The position numbers and the translations under genes are program-made. The notes beneath the pieces are model-generated. The model ran no database searches and was not told the origin of the DNA. It worked only from the letters and a program-made list of their open reading frames with translations. Of a DNA stretch of 50,094 bases, positions 9,184 to 17,622 are shown in pieces (positions within the stretch are counted from its first letter, which is position 1; each line of letters starts with the position of its first letter). The DNA is from an uncultured Bacteroidales bacterium (lineage in GTDB: Bacteria; Bacteroidota; Bacteroidia; Bacteroidales; UBA932): positions 1 through 50,094 of the forward strand of contig CALUTU010000016.1 of assembly GCA_944323785.1 (NCBI GenBank), given 5' to 3'.

Positions 9184-9594
9184 ATGAAATCTTTTATAAA
9201 AATACTATCTTTATTACTTAGCGTATGTTTTATACAATCGTGTACCATATCCCCGTTCAGTGATGATGTTGTCCTGTCAGTAAATGAAAGAAAAGCCGTA
9301 TTTACAGGGGTATACGATGTGCAGAATAAAGAATTACGACTTGATGAATACGGTGATGTTATTATTGCATATCAATTGTCAATACCGAACTCTGGTAGAA
9401 TTGTCGAAATAGGAAAGGGTGATTACTGGTATGACGTGGAGGTGGGTTCTGATTATATTTATGTTTCCATAAATGTCGAAGTAACAGAATCAAAGTTGGA
9501 AAATACCCCTATTGTACAACTCAACGGAAGATTTACAATCAGTTATAAAGACCAGGTTATACCTATAGACGTGAGACTTGATATTGATTATTAG
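9184..9594 (+). CDS. Small lipoprotein of unknown function
   Basis: 136 residues. The N-terminus MKSFIKILSLLLSVCFIQSC is a lipoprotein signal with the acylated Cys at residue 20. The mature part is predicted beta-rich, with no motif I recognise. It lies 28 bases after the caspase-like gene on the same strand and is AT-richer than its neighbours. A shared operon with the two exported proteins upstream is likely but not proven. Confidence 0.6.
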   Translation: MKSFIKILSLLLSVCFIQSCTISPFSDDVVLSVNERKAVFTGVYDVQNKELRLDEYGDVIIAYQLSIPNSGRIVEIGKGDYWYDVEVGSDYIYVSINVEVTESKLENTPIVQLNGRFTISYKDQVIPIDVRLDIDY

Positions 9595-9651
9595 GGTACT
9601 GGTAAAATTGTATTACGCCCATTCAGTAATTAAGATTTGAGAAAATTTTCG

Positions 9652-9659
9652 TAGCTTTG
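9652..9659 (+). promoter_or_regulatory. -7 element (TAGCTTTG) for the DUF4301 gene
   Basis: Good match to TAnnTTTG, 20 bases before the ATG at 9679. No -33 element at the expected distance. Confidence 0.4.
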
Positions 9660-9678
9660 AGGAATAAAAATCAAAGCT

Positions 9679-11139
9679 ATGGAAGATAGGTTTATTGAGA
9701 ATTACAGGAAAGGTTTTCCGTTTTTGAAGTTGGTGGCTGCGGCGACTCCTGAAAGAGGGATTTCTGTGATGGATGAGGCGGCTCAGCGCGAGGCCGTTGA
9801 GCGTTATGATGCTTTTCGCGGGAAGGTGGTGAAGTTCGTGCCGGCCTCCGGTGCGGCTTCCAGGATGTTCAAGGACCTGTTCGAGGGCCGGGACGCTCTG
9901 GCTTCAGGCAAGGCATTGGAGGGCGGCTCCAAGGCGCGTAAATTCGTGGACAATATCGACAGGTTCGCTTTTTACTCCCGGGAAGATTTCGCCGGTCTTT
10001 CCGACTATCGGGTCATCGACCATGTGATAGGGCAGGGGCTGTCGGCCTCGGGTGAGCCCGGACTGGATTACGGCAACCGTCCGAAGGGACAGGTGCTGTT
10101 CCACCGTTACGACGATGAGGTGCGCACGGCCTTTGAGGAACATCTCGTGGAGGGTGCGCTATATGCCCGCAGCGCGGACGGTGTGGTGCATATTCATTTC
10201 ACGGTGTCTCCGGCGCATCAGGCCGGGTTTGAGAAGATCCTCGGGGAGACCGTCGCGAAATATGAAGAGCGTTTCGGCTGCAGGTACGACATCTCGTTCA
10301 GCGTGCAGGATCCGTCTACAGATATCATCGCGGTCAATGAGGACAATACCCCATTCCTGAAAGAAGACGGTCAGCCGCTTTACCGCCCCGGCGGGCACGG
10401 GGCCCTGCTGCGCAATCTCGCGGCTGTGGACGGTGACATCATCTTCCTGAAGAATATCGACAACGTAGTTCACCAGAGGCTGCTGGACGATACGGTGCGC
10501 TGGAAGAAGATGCTGGCCGGCAAGCTGCTGGAGGTGCGTCAGAAGATATGGGACTATCTTATCGATCTGGATGTGATGATGCAGGAGCGTAAGGACAATC
10601 CGGCTTTGCTCGATGAGATAAGGGTATTTCTGGAAAAGGAGTTCTGTGTGGTGCTGCCTGAGGTGCCGGCCGAGATTTACCCGCGCTATCTCCATGCCAA
10701 GCTCAACAGGCCGATACGTGTCTGCGGTATGGTCAAGAATGAGGGCGAGCCGGGAGGCGGCCCGTATATCGTCTATGATGCGGACGGCTCCACTTCCCTG
10801 CAGATTCTTGAAGGTGCCCAGTTGGATATGAATGATCCGTCTACTGTGGCCATGCTCAAAGGCTCGACCCACTTCAATCCGGTGGATGTGGTCTGCTCTA
10901 CGACGGACTATCTGGGCCGGAAATTCGACCTGCAGCGTTTCGTGGATCCCGAGACCGGCTTCATCAGCAGCAAGAGCTACGAGGGCCGTCCGCTGAAAGC
11001 CCAGGAACTGCCAGGTCTCTGGAACGGCTCGATGAGCAACTGGAACACCGTCTTCGTCGAGGTGCCCCTCATCACCTTCAATCCCGTGAAGACAGTCCTC
11101 GATCTGCTCCGCCCCGAGCATCAGCCCGCCACGTTGTAG
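9679..11139 (+). CDS. DUF4301 family protein
   Basis: 486 residues. Characteristic stretches: VKFVPASGAASRMFKDL near the N-terminus, HGALLRNLAAVDGDIIFLKNIDNV in the middle, and VCGMVKNEGEPGGGPYIV with GSTHFNPVDVVC towards the C-terminus. The pattern (GxASRMF, GHGAL, D-x-x-FxKNIDN) is nucleotidyltransferase-like in flavour, and a link to sugar-nucleotide chemistry is possible, but no function is established that I know of. It is monocistronic, with its own promoter element and convergent to the deoxyhypusine-synthase homologue. Confidence 0.85.
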   Translation: MEDRFIENYRKGFPFLKLVAAATPERGISVMDEAAQREAVERYDAFRGKVVKFVPASGAASRMFKDLFEGRDALASGKALEGGSKARKFVDNIDRFAFYSREDFAGLSDYRVIDHVIGQGLSASGEPGLDYGNRPKGQVLFHRYDDEVRTAFEEHLVEGALYARSADGVVHIHFTVSPAHQAGFEKILGETVAKYEERFGCRYDISFSVQDPSTDIIAVNEDNTPFLKEDGQPLYRPGGHGALLRNLAAVDGDIIFLKNIDNVVHQRLLDDTVRWKKMLAGKLLEVRQKIWDYLIDLDVMMQERKDNPALLDEIRVFLEKEFCVVLPEVPAEIYPRYLHAKLNRPIRVCGMVKNEGEPGGGPYIVYDADGSTSLQILEGAQLDMNDPSTVAMLKGSTHFNPVDVVCSTTDYLGRKFDLQRFVDPETGFISSKSYEGRPLKAQELPGLWNGSMSNWNTVFVEVPLITFNPVKTVLDLLRPEHQPATL

Positions 11140-11154
11140 CAGAGCTGGGACAAT

Positions 11155-11257
11155 GAGAAATAATAGATCCCGGAAGACTAGCCGCCCTCGGCTCTAGAGT
11201 GAGGGGCCCGCCGCGAAGCGGTGGGAGGGCCTGGTCTTCCGGGACCTATTATTTCTC
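11155..11257. repeat. 103-nt near-perfect inverted repeat between convergent genes (large hairpin or bidirectional terminator)
   Basis: Left arm 11155-11178 and right arm 11234-11257 pair over 24 bases with a single G-T wobble. The arms begin GAGAAATAATAG and contain TCCCGGAAGAC. The interior forms a second hairpin, CCCGCC-GCGAAGC-GGTGGG, whose GCGAAGC tip is a known very stable mini-hairpin. It sits between the stop codons of two convergent genes, so it could terminate both. Its length and internal structure also fit a dispersed palindromic repeat. Confidence 0.7.
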
Positions 11258-11289
11258 GTCGCGGACTGAATGTCCGCCAGTAGGGGCTG

Positions 11290-12264
11290 CTACCAGCCGA
11301 GGACGTAGGCGAAGATCAGCGGAGCCACGATGGTGGCGTCTGACTCTACGATGAAGCGGGGAGTGTCCTTGGATAGCTTGCCCCAGGTAATCTTCTCGTT
11401 GGGCACTGCACCTGAGTAAGAACCGTATGATGTGGTGGAGTCGGAGATCTGGCAGAAGTACGACCACAGGGGCACGTCCTTCCACTCAAGGTCCTGAGCC
11501 ATCATGGGCACAACGCAGATGGGGAAGTCACCGGCTGTACCGCCTCCGATCTGGAAGAAGCCTACACCGGCTCCGCCGGAATTGGCCCTGTACCATTCGG
11601 TGAGGTAGATCATGGTCTCGATGCCGTTCTTTATCATATTGGTGTCGAACTCACCCCTGATGCAGTGAGCTGTGAATATGTTGGCCGTCGTGCAGTCCTC
11701 CCATGCGGGAACTACGATGGGTATATTCTTCTCGCATGCGGCCAGTACCCAGCTGTCCTTGGGATCGATCTCGTAGTACTGCTCGAGTACTCCGCTGCGC
11801 AGCAGACGGTAGATCACTTCCCAGGGGAAGAGTCTCTCGCCCTTGGCCTTCATGTCGTTCCATACCTCCACGAGGTGGTGCTCCAGTCTTCTGAACGCCT
11901 CTTCCTCGGGAATGCAGGTGTCGGTTACACGGTTCATGTGGTTTTCGAGGAGCTCGTGTTCCTGCTCGGGAGTGAGGTCACGGTAGTTGGGCACTCTTTT
12001 GTAGTGGGAGTGGGCAACGAGATTCATGATGTCCTCCTCGAGGTTGTTGGCGGAGCATGATACGATTGAGAACTTGCCCTGACGTATCATCTCTGCCAGA
12101 GAAATACCGAGTTCGGCGGTACTCATGGCTCCCGCCATAGCCAGCATCATCTTTCCGCCTCTGTTGATAAGGTCGTCGTATGCCTTAGCAGCGTCCACGA
12201 GAGTGGCCGAATTGAAATGACGGTAGTGATGAGTGATGAATTTTGAAATAGGTCCTCTTTCCAT
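11290..12264 (-). CDS. Deoxyhypusine synthase homologue (probable polyamine enzyme, SpeY-like)
   Basis: 324 residues. Family stretches: GGKMMLAMAGAMSTAELGISLAEMI, SCSANNLEED, the NAD-site region GGGTAGDFPICVVPM, and SGAVPNEKITWGKLS. The last holds Lys296 at the position of the lysine that carries the aminobutyl group in eukaryotic deoxyhypusine synthase. Bacteria lack eIF5A, and the cyanobacterial homologue (SpeY) makes homospermidine from putrescine, so a polyamine product is more likely than hypusine. The start at 12264 matches a family-like N-terminus. It is divergent from ffh. Confidence 0.85.
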   Translation of the reverse strand: MERGPISKFITHHYRHFNSATLVDAAKAYDDLINRGGKMMLAMAGAMSTAELGISLAEMIRQGKFSIVSCSANNLEEDIMNLVAHSHYKRVPNYRDLTPEQEHELLENHMNRVTDTCIPEEEAFRRLEHHLVEVWNDMKAKGERLFPWEVIYRLLRSGVLEQYYEIDPKDSWVLAACEKNIPIVVPAWEDCTTANIFTAHCIRGEFDTNMIKNGIETMIYLTEWYRANSGGAGVGFFQIGGGTAGDFPICVVPMMAQDLEWKDVPLWSYFCQISDSTTSYGSYSGAVPNEKITWGKLSKDTPRFIVESDATIVAPLIFAYVLGW

Positions 12265-12289
12265 TTTTCTGTAATTTTGAATCGTTCTG

Positions 12290-12297
12290 CAAAATTA
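12290..12297 (-). promoter_or_regulatory. -7 element (TAATTTTG) for the deoxyhypusine-synthase homologue
   Basis: TAnnTTTG match on the minus strand, about 25 bases before the ATG at 12264. No clear -33 element. Confidence 0.4.
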
Positions 12298-12302
12298 GAA
12301 AA

Positions 12303-12319
12303 TTAGACGTAGTGTCTAA
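12303..12319. promoter_or_regulatory. Palindrome TTAGAC-N5-GTCTAA between divergent promoters, possible operator
   Basis: Perfect 6-base arms with a 5-base spacer, lying between the -7 elements of the two divergent genes. Placement is suitable for a shared operator, but no regulator is identified and a short palindrome may be chance. Confidence 0.3.
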
Positions 12320-12330
12320 CCTTTTTTTAA

Positions 12331-12338
12331 TAAATTTG
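12331..12338 (+). promoter_or_regulatory. -7 element (TAAATTTG) for ffh
   Basis: TAnnTTTG match 31 bases before the ATG at 12370. No clear -33 element. Confidence 0.4.
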
Positions 12339-12369
12339 CGGATTATTTAACAAAAGGCAAAAATATTCT

Positions 12370-13704
12370 ATGTTTGAGAATCTAACCGAAAAATTAGAGC
12401 GGTCGTTTAAGATAATAAAGGGTCAGGGGCGTATTACTGAGATCAATGTCGCGGAGACTCTTAAGGAGGTGCGGCGTGCCCTGCTTGATGCGGATGTCAG
12501 CTACCGCATAGCCAAGGATTTCTGCAATGATGTCAAGGCCAAGGCGATAGGTCAGAACGTGCTGACTGCAGTCCGTCCGGATCAGATGATGGTAAAGATA
12601 GTCCATGACGAACTGGTGGCCCTGATGGGCAGTACGGCGACGGACATCAATATAAAGGGCAAGCCCGGAATAGTGCTGGTGGCCGGCCTGCAGGGTTCAG
12701 GTAAGACTACATTCTGCGGCAAGCTGGCTCTCAATTGCAAGAGCAAGAGGGGATTGAAGGTATTGCTGGTGGCCGGTGACGTGTACAGGCCCGCGGCTAT
12801 CGATCAGCTGAAGGTGCTCGGGCAGCAGATAGATGTGACCGTATATTCCGAGGATGGAGTCAAGGATCCTGTGAGGATTGCGAAGAACGCCATAGCATAT
12901 GCGGTTAGGGAAGGTTATTCGCTGGTTATTATCGATACCGCCGGCCGTCTGGCTGTGGACGAGGAGATGATGGACGAGATAGCCGCCATAAAGGAGGCGG
13001 TGAAGCCTACCGAGACTCTGTTCGTGGTGGATGCCATGACAGGTCAGGACGCGGTGGAGACTGCCAGGGCGTTCAACGACCGTCTGGACTTCGACGGAGT
13101 GGTGCTCACCAAGATGGACGGTGATACCAGAGGCGGTGCCGCGCTGTCTGTCAAGGCGGTAGTCAACAAGCCCATCAAGTTCATAAGTTCAGGCGAGAAA
13201 ATGGAGGCGCTGGATGTCTTCCATCCCAGCCGTATCGCGGACCGTATTCTCGGTATGGGTGACGTGGTCTCCCTGGTTGAGAAGGCCCAGGAGCAGTACG
13301 ACGAGCAGGAGGCACGCAAACTGGCCAAGAAACTGGCCAAGGATCAGTTCAATCTCTGGGATTTCTACCAGCAGATACAGCAGATCAAGAAGATGGGTAA
13401 CATCAAGGACCTGGCGTCCATGATACCGGGTGTCGGCAAGGCAATAAAGGATATCGACATAGACAATAATTCTTTCAAGAGCGTGGAGGCCATCATCCTG
13501 TCCATGACTCCGTATGAGAGGGAGAATCCGGCTGTGATCAACGGCTCCCGCAGGCGCAGGATAGCCGACGGCAGCGGCACGACCATAGCGGACGTGAACC
13601 GTCTGCTCAAGCAGTTTGAGGGTACACGTAAGATTATGAAGACTGTGGCTTCCGGAGGAGTGCGCAACGCCGTGAGGACGGCCAAGGGTATGAGGCGCAG
13701 GTAG
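12370..13704 (+). CDS. ffh: Signal recognition particle protein Ffh
   Basis: 444 residues, full length. N domain (1-90), then a GTPase G domain with P-loop GLQGSGKTT (106-114), DTAGR and TKMDGD. A C-terminal M domain (about 310-444) is basic, with the RRRRIADGSG stretch that contacts SRP RNA and a terminal arginine tail. It targets nascent membrane proteins together with 4.5S RNA and FtsY. It begins a plus-strand run with folD 36 bases downstream. Confidence 0.97.
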   Translation: MFENLTEKLERSFKIIKGQGRITEINVAETLKEVRRALLDADVSYRIAKDFCNDVKAKAIGQNVLTAVRPDQMMVKIVHDELVALMGSTATDINIKGKPGIVLVAGLQGSGKTTFCGKLALNCKSKRGLKVLLVAGDVYRPAAIDQLKVLGQQIDVTVYSEDGVKDPVRIAKNAIAYAVREGYSLVIIDTAGRLAVDEEMMDEIAAIKEAVKPTETLFVVDAMTGQDAVETARAFNDRLDFDGVVLTKMDGDTRGGAALSVKAVVNKPIKFISSGEKMEALDVFHPSRIADRILGMGDVVSLVEKAQEQYDEQEARKLAKKLAKDQFNLWDFYQQIQQIKKMGNIKDLASMIPGVGKAIKDIDIDNNSFKSVEAIILSMTPYERENPAVINGSRRRRIADGSGTTIADVNRLLKQFEGTRKIMKTVASGGVRNAVRTAKGMRRR

Positions 13705-13740
13705 GCAGGTGGATAACAAGGATATTCAAAATGTACCGAT

Positions 13741-14622
13741 ATGATATTATTAAATGGTAAGGAAACGGCAGCAGCCGTAAAAAAGGAGATAGCCGCCAAA
13801 GTCCAGGAGATGGTGGCGACAGGGGAGAGACCTCCCCATCTTGTGGCAGTGCTGGTTGGTGAGAACGGAGCCAGCAAGACATATGTGGCCAACAAGGAGA
13901 AAGCCTGTGCTGAAGTAGGCTTCAAGTCCACATTGTTGACATTCCCCGATACGGTTTCAGAACAGGAACTTTTGTCCGAGATTGACAGGCTTAACCGGGA
14001 TGATGATGTGGACGGATTCATCATTCAGTTGCCTTTGCCGAAGCATATCGACGAGAACAAGGTCATCAACGCAGTGTCACCCATGAAGGACGTGGACGGC
14101 TTCCATCCTGTTAATGTGGGCCGCATGGCTCTGGGTGAGGATGCCTTTCTTCCAGCCACGCCCTATGGCATACTCCTGCTGCTGGAGCATTACGGCATTG
14201 AGACGTCCGGCAAGCATTGCGTGATACTGGGCCGCAGCAATATCGTAGGCCGTCCTGTGGCGAATCTGCTTTCCCGCAAGGCATATCCCGGAGACTGCAC
14301 TGTCACCATGTGTCACAGCCGTACCAAGGATATCGCGTCATTTACCCGCAATGCCGACATCATAGTGGCTGCCCTCGGAGTGCCTGAGTTCCTCAAGGGG
14401 GATATGGTCAAGGAGGGAGCTGTGGTAATCGACGTGGGTATAACAAGGGTGCCTGCTGACAACCCTAAGGGTTACAGGATTGTCGGTGACGTGGAGTTTG
14501 ATACGGTCGCTCCAAGATGCTCGTACATCACACCGGTTCCCGGTGGTGTCGGCCCGATGACTATTATATCATTGATGAAAAACACGTTCAAGGCCAGAGA
14601 ACTAAAGCTGGCAAAGAAATAA
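13741..14622 (+). CDS. folD: Bifunctional methylenetetrahydrofolate dehydrogenase/methenyltetrahydrofolate cyclohydrolase
   Basis: 293 residues. FolD signatures are complete: [17 protein letters not shown] (substrate site with catalytic Lys), [14 protein letters not shown], the NADP-site stretch [14 protein letters not shown], and the C-terminal [11 protein letters not shown]. It interconverts 5,10-methylene-, methenyl- and 10-formyl-tetrahydrofolate in the cytosol. It lies 36 bases after ffh and 20 bases before the M81 lipoprotein. Confidence 0.97.
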   Translation: MILLNGKETAAAVKKEIAAKVQEMVATGERPPHLVAVLVGENGASKTYVANKEKACAEVGFKSTLLTFPDTVSEQELLSEIDRLNRDDDVDGFIIQLPLPKHIDENKVINAVSPMKDVDGFHPVNVGRMALGEDAFLPATPYGILLLLEHYGIETSGKHCVILGRSNIVGRPVANLLSRKAYPGDCTVTMCHSRTKDIASFTRNADIIVAALGVPEFLKGDMVKEGAVVIDVGITRVPADNPKGYRIVGDVEFDTVAPRCSYITPVPGGVGPMTIISLMKNTFKARELKLAKK

Positions 14623-14642
14623 CAGGCATTAACATCAAAATC

Positions 14643-16178
14643 ATGAGATATTTATCCAAAGTAATGCTTGCCGCCGTATTGCTGGCAGCAGTCTTAGGCT
14701 GTGCGGACAAAAAGCCTCGTGTAGCCATTGTAGGAATCGGTATTGAGTGCAGTACCTTTTCTCCGGCCAGGACCACACTTGATATGTTCGAGCCTATATT
14801 GTACGGGCAGGACATCATAGAGTCCTATCCGTTTTTCCAGGACAATGAGGCTCTTTTGAGCAGGGCTGATTGGGTGCCTACAATCATGGCCTGGGCAACT
14901 CCAGGCGGAATGGTAACCCGTGACTGTTACGACACACTGGTGAACCGTTCGCTTCGTATGCTGAAGGAAGGAATGCCCTATGACGGTATTTTCCTGGACA
15001 TTCACGGTGCGATGAGTGTGGAAGGACTTGAGGACCCTGAGGGTGATTATATCACCAGGATCCGTGAGGTAGTGGGACCTGATGTGCTGATCTCAGCTTC
15101 CATGGACCCTCACGGCTGCGTCTCGCCGACTCTGGCCAAGGGTGTGGACCTGATAACGTCATACCGTATGGCCCCGCACACTGACAGGTACATCTCGCGT
15201 GAGAGAGCCATTGTCAATCTGTTGGACCGTCTGGAGAGCGGTAAGGGTAAGCCTGCCTATAAGGCCTGGGTAAAGGTGCCTATCCTGCTGCCAGGGGAGA
15301 AGACATCTACCCGTGTGGAGCCAGGCAAGTCCCTGTATGCCGCTATCGAGCCTATCGAGGCTCAGGATGGAGTAATCGATGCAGCTATCTGGATGTCCTA
15401 TCCATGGGCTGACGAGCCGCGCAACCACGGTGTGGTGGTTGTGACCGGTGACGACAGCGCGCAGGTTACGGACGGAGCCCGTCAGCTGGCCGAACATTTC
15501 TGGTCAGTACGGAACGATTTCGAGTTCGTGGCTCCTACGGCCTCATTGGAAGAGGTTCTGGAGAAGGCCATCAAGAGCGATAAGAAGCCTTATTTCATCA
15601 GCGATATGGGAGACAATCCTACTGCCGGCGGTGCTGGTGACGTGACCTGGACTCTGCAGAAACTGCTTGATCGTCCCGAGTTCAAGAAGGAGGGCGGCAA
15701 GACTTTAGTGTATTCCGCTATACCCGGTCCCGAGATGGTGGCTCAGGCCAAGGAAGTCGGTGAGGGCGGCCATGTCCGCTGCAAGGTGGGAGCCGCTGTG
15801 GACAACCGCTATGCTCCTCCGGTAATGCTGGACGGTACTGTAGTCAAGATTCTCGACCGCGAGACCAACGACCAGGTAGTGGTGAAGGTTGGCTCGATGC
15901 TCGTGGTGGTGGGAGAGGAGAGAAGCCCCTATCATTACAAGGCCGACTATGAGGCCCTGGGCATTGATCCCTATCAGGTGGACATCATCGTCAACAAGTT
16001 GGGTTATCTGACCGAGGAACTCTATGACATCAGTCTGAGCGGAGACTGGATGATGGCCCAGACACGCGGAGGTGTGGATCAGGACCTGCTCCAGCTGCCT
16101 TATCAGCATCTCCAGCGTCCCATTTTCCCGCTCGATCCAGACATGCCGGATCCAGACTTCGAGGTGGTGTATATGTAA
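14643..16178 (+). CDS. M81 family (MlrC-like) metallopeptidase, predicted lipoprotein
   Basis: 511 residues. The ATG at 14643 gives a lipoprotein signal ending AAVLGC (Cys20); an upstream in-frame ATG at 14517 lies inside folD and would bury this signal. The N-terminal DUF1485/M81 domain has probable zinc ligands Asp119 and His121 (LDIHGAM), His157 (MDPHGC) and His179 (APHTDR). The C-terminal MlrC domain contains DMGDNPTAGGAGDVT. MlrC is known from microcystin degradation, but the family is broad. Here an exported metal-dependent amidase or peptidase of unknown substrate is the safest reading. Confidence 0.85.
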   Translation: MRYLSKVMLAAVLLAAVLGCADKKPRVAIVGIGIECSTFSPARTTLDMFEPILYGQDIIESYPFFQDNEALLSRADWVPTIMAWATPGGMVTRDCYDTLVNRSLRMLKEGMPYDGIFLDIHGAMSVEGLEDPEGDYITRIREVVGPDVLISASMDPHGCVSPTLAKGVDLITSYRMAPHTDRYISRERAIVNLLDRLESGKGKPAYKAWVKVPILLPGEKTSTRVEPGKSLYAAIEPIEAQDGVIDAAIWMSYPWADEPRNHGVVVVTGDDSAQVTDGARQLAEHFWSVRNDFEFVAPTASLEEVLEKAIKSDKKPYFISDMGDNPTAGGAGDVTWTLQKLLDRPEFKKEGGKTLVYSAIPGPEMVAQAKEVGEGGHVRCKVGAAVDNRYAPPVMLDGTVVKILDRETNDQVVVKVGSMLVVVGEERSPYHYKADYEALGIDPYQVDIIVNKLGYLTEELYDISLSGDWMMAQTRGGVDQDLLQLPYQHLQRPIFPLDPDMPDPDFEVVYM

Positions 16179-16206
16179 TCTACTGTAAGTCGAGTATTAT
16201 GAAATA

Positions 16207-16246
16207 GAAGTCCCGGCAGGCAATTCCTCCGGGACTTCTTGTTATG
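16207..16246. terminator. Bidirectional intrinsic terminator between M81 and flavodoxin genes
   Basis: Stem GAAGTCCCGG (16207-16216) pairs with CCGGGACTTC (16229-16238), extended by AGG/CCT inside a small loop, followed by TTGTT. It lies between two convergent genes and can serve both. Confidence 0.8.
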
Positions 16247-16291
16247 AGCCCTGTTGTGAGTCCGATACAGGACGTATGGTCAGGCGAAATG

Positions 16292-16789
16292 TCAGAGCCG
16301 GTCACTGAAAGAGGCAAGCCAGTTGTCAATCCGCTCCCCGGTCTTGTCGGACTCGTTGCTTTCGTCGATGGCAGCACCGATAAACTCCCCGTTCTCTACA
16401 GATGTGGAATCGCTGAAAGTGTATCCGTCAGCTGAGATTCCGCCGATGAAGTTGCAGCCAGTACCTTCCAGTTCTTCCTTGAGCAGGTGCATGCCGTTGC
16501 AGAATGTATCGGAATAGGCCATCGAGTCTCCACAGCCGAAGAAAGCTACATCCTTACCTGCCAGACTGGCAGATTTCAATACCTTGACGCCCTCGTACCA
16601 GTCATCCTGCAGCTCTCCGTCTCCCCATGTGGATGTCCCGAGTATCAGGACATCATAAGGCTCTACCTGCCCCTTGGTGATTGTAGCGGCATCGAAAACA
16701 TCCTTGACTCCTAATCTGGAGGCTATGGCTTCCGCCACTGCCTGTGTCGTCCCTGTGGACGAACCGTAAATAATGACAATCTTTTTCAT
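16292..16789 (-). CDS. fldA: Flavodoxin, long-chain type
   Basis: 165 residues. FMN phosphate loop GSSTGTTQ (9-16), flavin-ring loops GTSTWGDGELQDDW and GCGDSMAYSDTFCNGM, and the long-chain insertion. The ATG at 16789 gives the normal MKKIVIIYGSSTG start; the in-frame ATG at 16819 would add ten residues of no family likeness. Flavodoxin is a soluble low-potential electron carrier that can replace ferredoxin under iron limitation. Confidence 0.94.
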   Translation of the reverse strand: MKKIVIIYGSSTGTTQAVAEAIASRLGVKDVFDAATITKGQVEPYDVLILGTSTWGDGELQDDWYEGVKVLKSASLAGKDVAFFGCGDSMAYSDTFCNGMHLLKEELEGTGCNFIGGISADGYTFSDSTSVENGEFIGAAIDESNESDKTGERIDNWLASFSDRL

Positions 16790-16874
16790 TTGAACAGAAA
16801 TTTGAAATTCATGCTGCAAATGAAAAAGATTATCCTCACATTTGAAATACCAATATGTTGCTAACCGAAAATGG

Positions 16875-17486
16875 TTATTTGCTGTCGATGACTTCAGCGT
16901 CGTGGAAACGGAAATGCTCGTGGATGCGTCTCAGGCGCAGACTGACAGCGATAATCACGGCTCCGAAGACCACCAGTATCGAGCCGGTGAGTATGATTAC
17001 GGCTGTTGTGCCTATAGTCAGAGGATATAGCGTGATGCCCAGTGACAGGAGCAGTAGAATGACTCCGCAGGCAATGACCCAGCCGGCACCCTTTATGCGG
17101 AACGAATCCATGTCGCTGCCGAGACCGATGATTGTGAAGCTGTTGAACATCATCCATATACCGAGTATTACCGGCAGTGCGACGAGGGTGACTCTCGGAT
17201 AGCAGCACAGGAAGATACCCAGTATCAGGTTCAGGATACCGTTGACTATGCTGTATCCTCTTGTAGTGAAATAGTTACGGCTGGTAGAACTGACAACAAG
17301 CTCTACGATACCGCTGATAAGCATCAGAACTCCGAACATGAGACTTAAAGTCAGATAACTCTCCAATGGATTGCAGAATACTATGATACCTGCTGCTATG
17401 GACAGGATGCCTGTGAGCAGGTACAGCCACCAGTGCCGGATAGTCTTTCCGGCCCTTTCAGCTACTTTGTCAAATAAATTGTTCAT
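16875..17486 (-). CDS. HdeD/DUF308-like membrane protein
   Basis: 203 residues with about six hydrophobic helices. Typical DUF308 stretches are WLYLLTGILSIAAGIIVFCNPLESYLTLSLMFG and GILNLILGIFLCCYPRVTLVALPVILGIW, showing an internal duplication of the three-helix unit. HdeD was first linked to acid stress in enterics; the function here is unassigned. It lies upstream of the flavodoxin gene on the same strand with an 85-base gap. Confidence 0.85.
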   Translation of the reverse strand: MNNLFDKVAERAGKTIRHWWLYLLTGILSIAAGIIVFCNPLESYLTLSLMFGVLMLISGIVELVVSSTSRNYFTTRGYSIVNGILNLILGIFLCCYPRVTLVALPVILGIWMMFNSFTIIGLGSDMDSFRIKGAGWVIACGVILLLLSLGITLYPLTIGTTAVIILTGSILVVFGAVIIAVSLRLRRIHEHFRFHDAEVIDSK

Positions 17487-17593
17487 ATTAAAATAATTTA
17501 ATTGGTTTATAATATGTCATCAGCAATTTGTGTGCAATTGGCGGTACTGGAGCCTATTTTCGGAAAAAATGTCATGAATGTGCTGACTTTTTG

Positions 17594-17601
17594 TATTTTT
17601 G
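17594..17601 (+). promoter_or_regulatory. -7 element (TATTTTTG) for the SDR gene
   Basis: TAnnTTTG match 22 bases before the GTG start at 17623. Confidence 0.4.
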
Positions 17602-17622
17602 GCGGATAAATGCAAATAAGAA

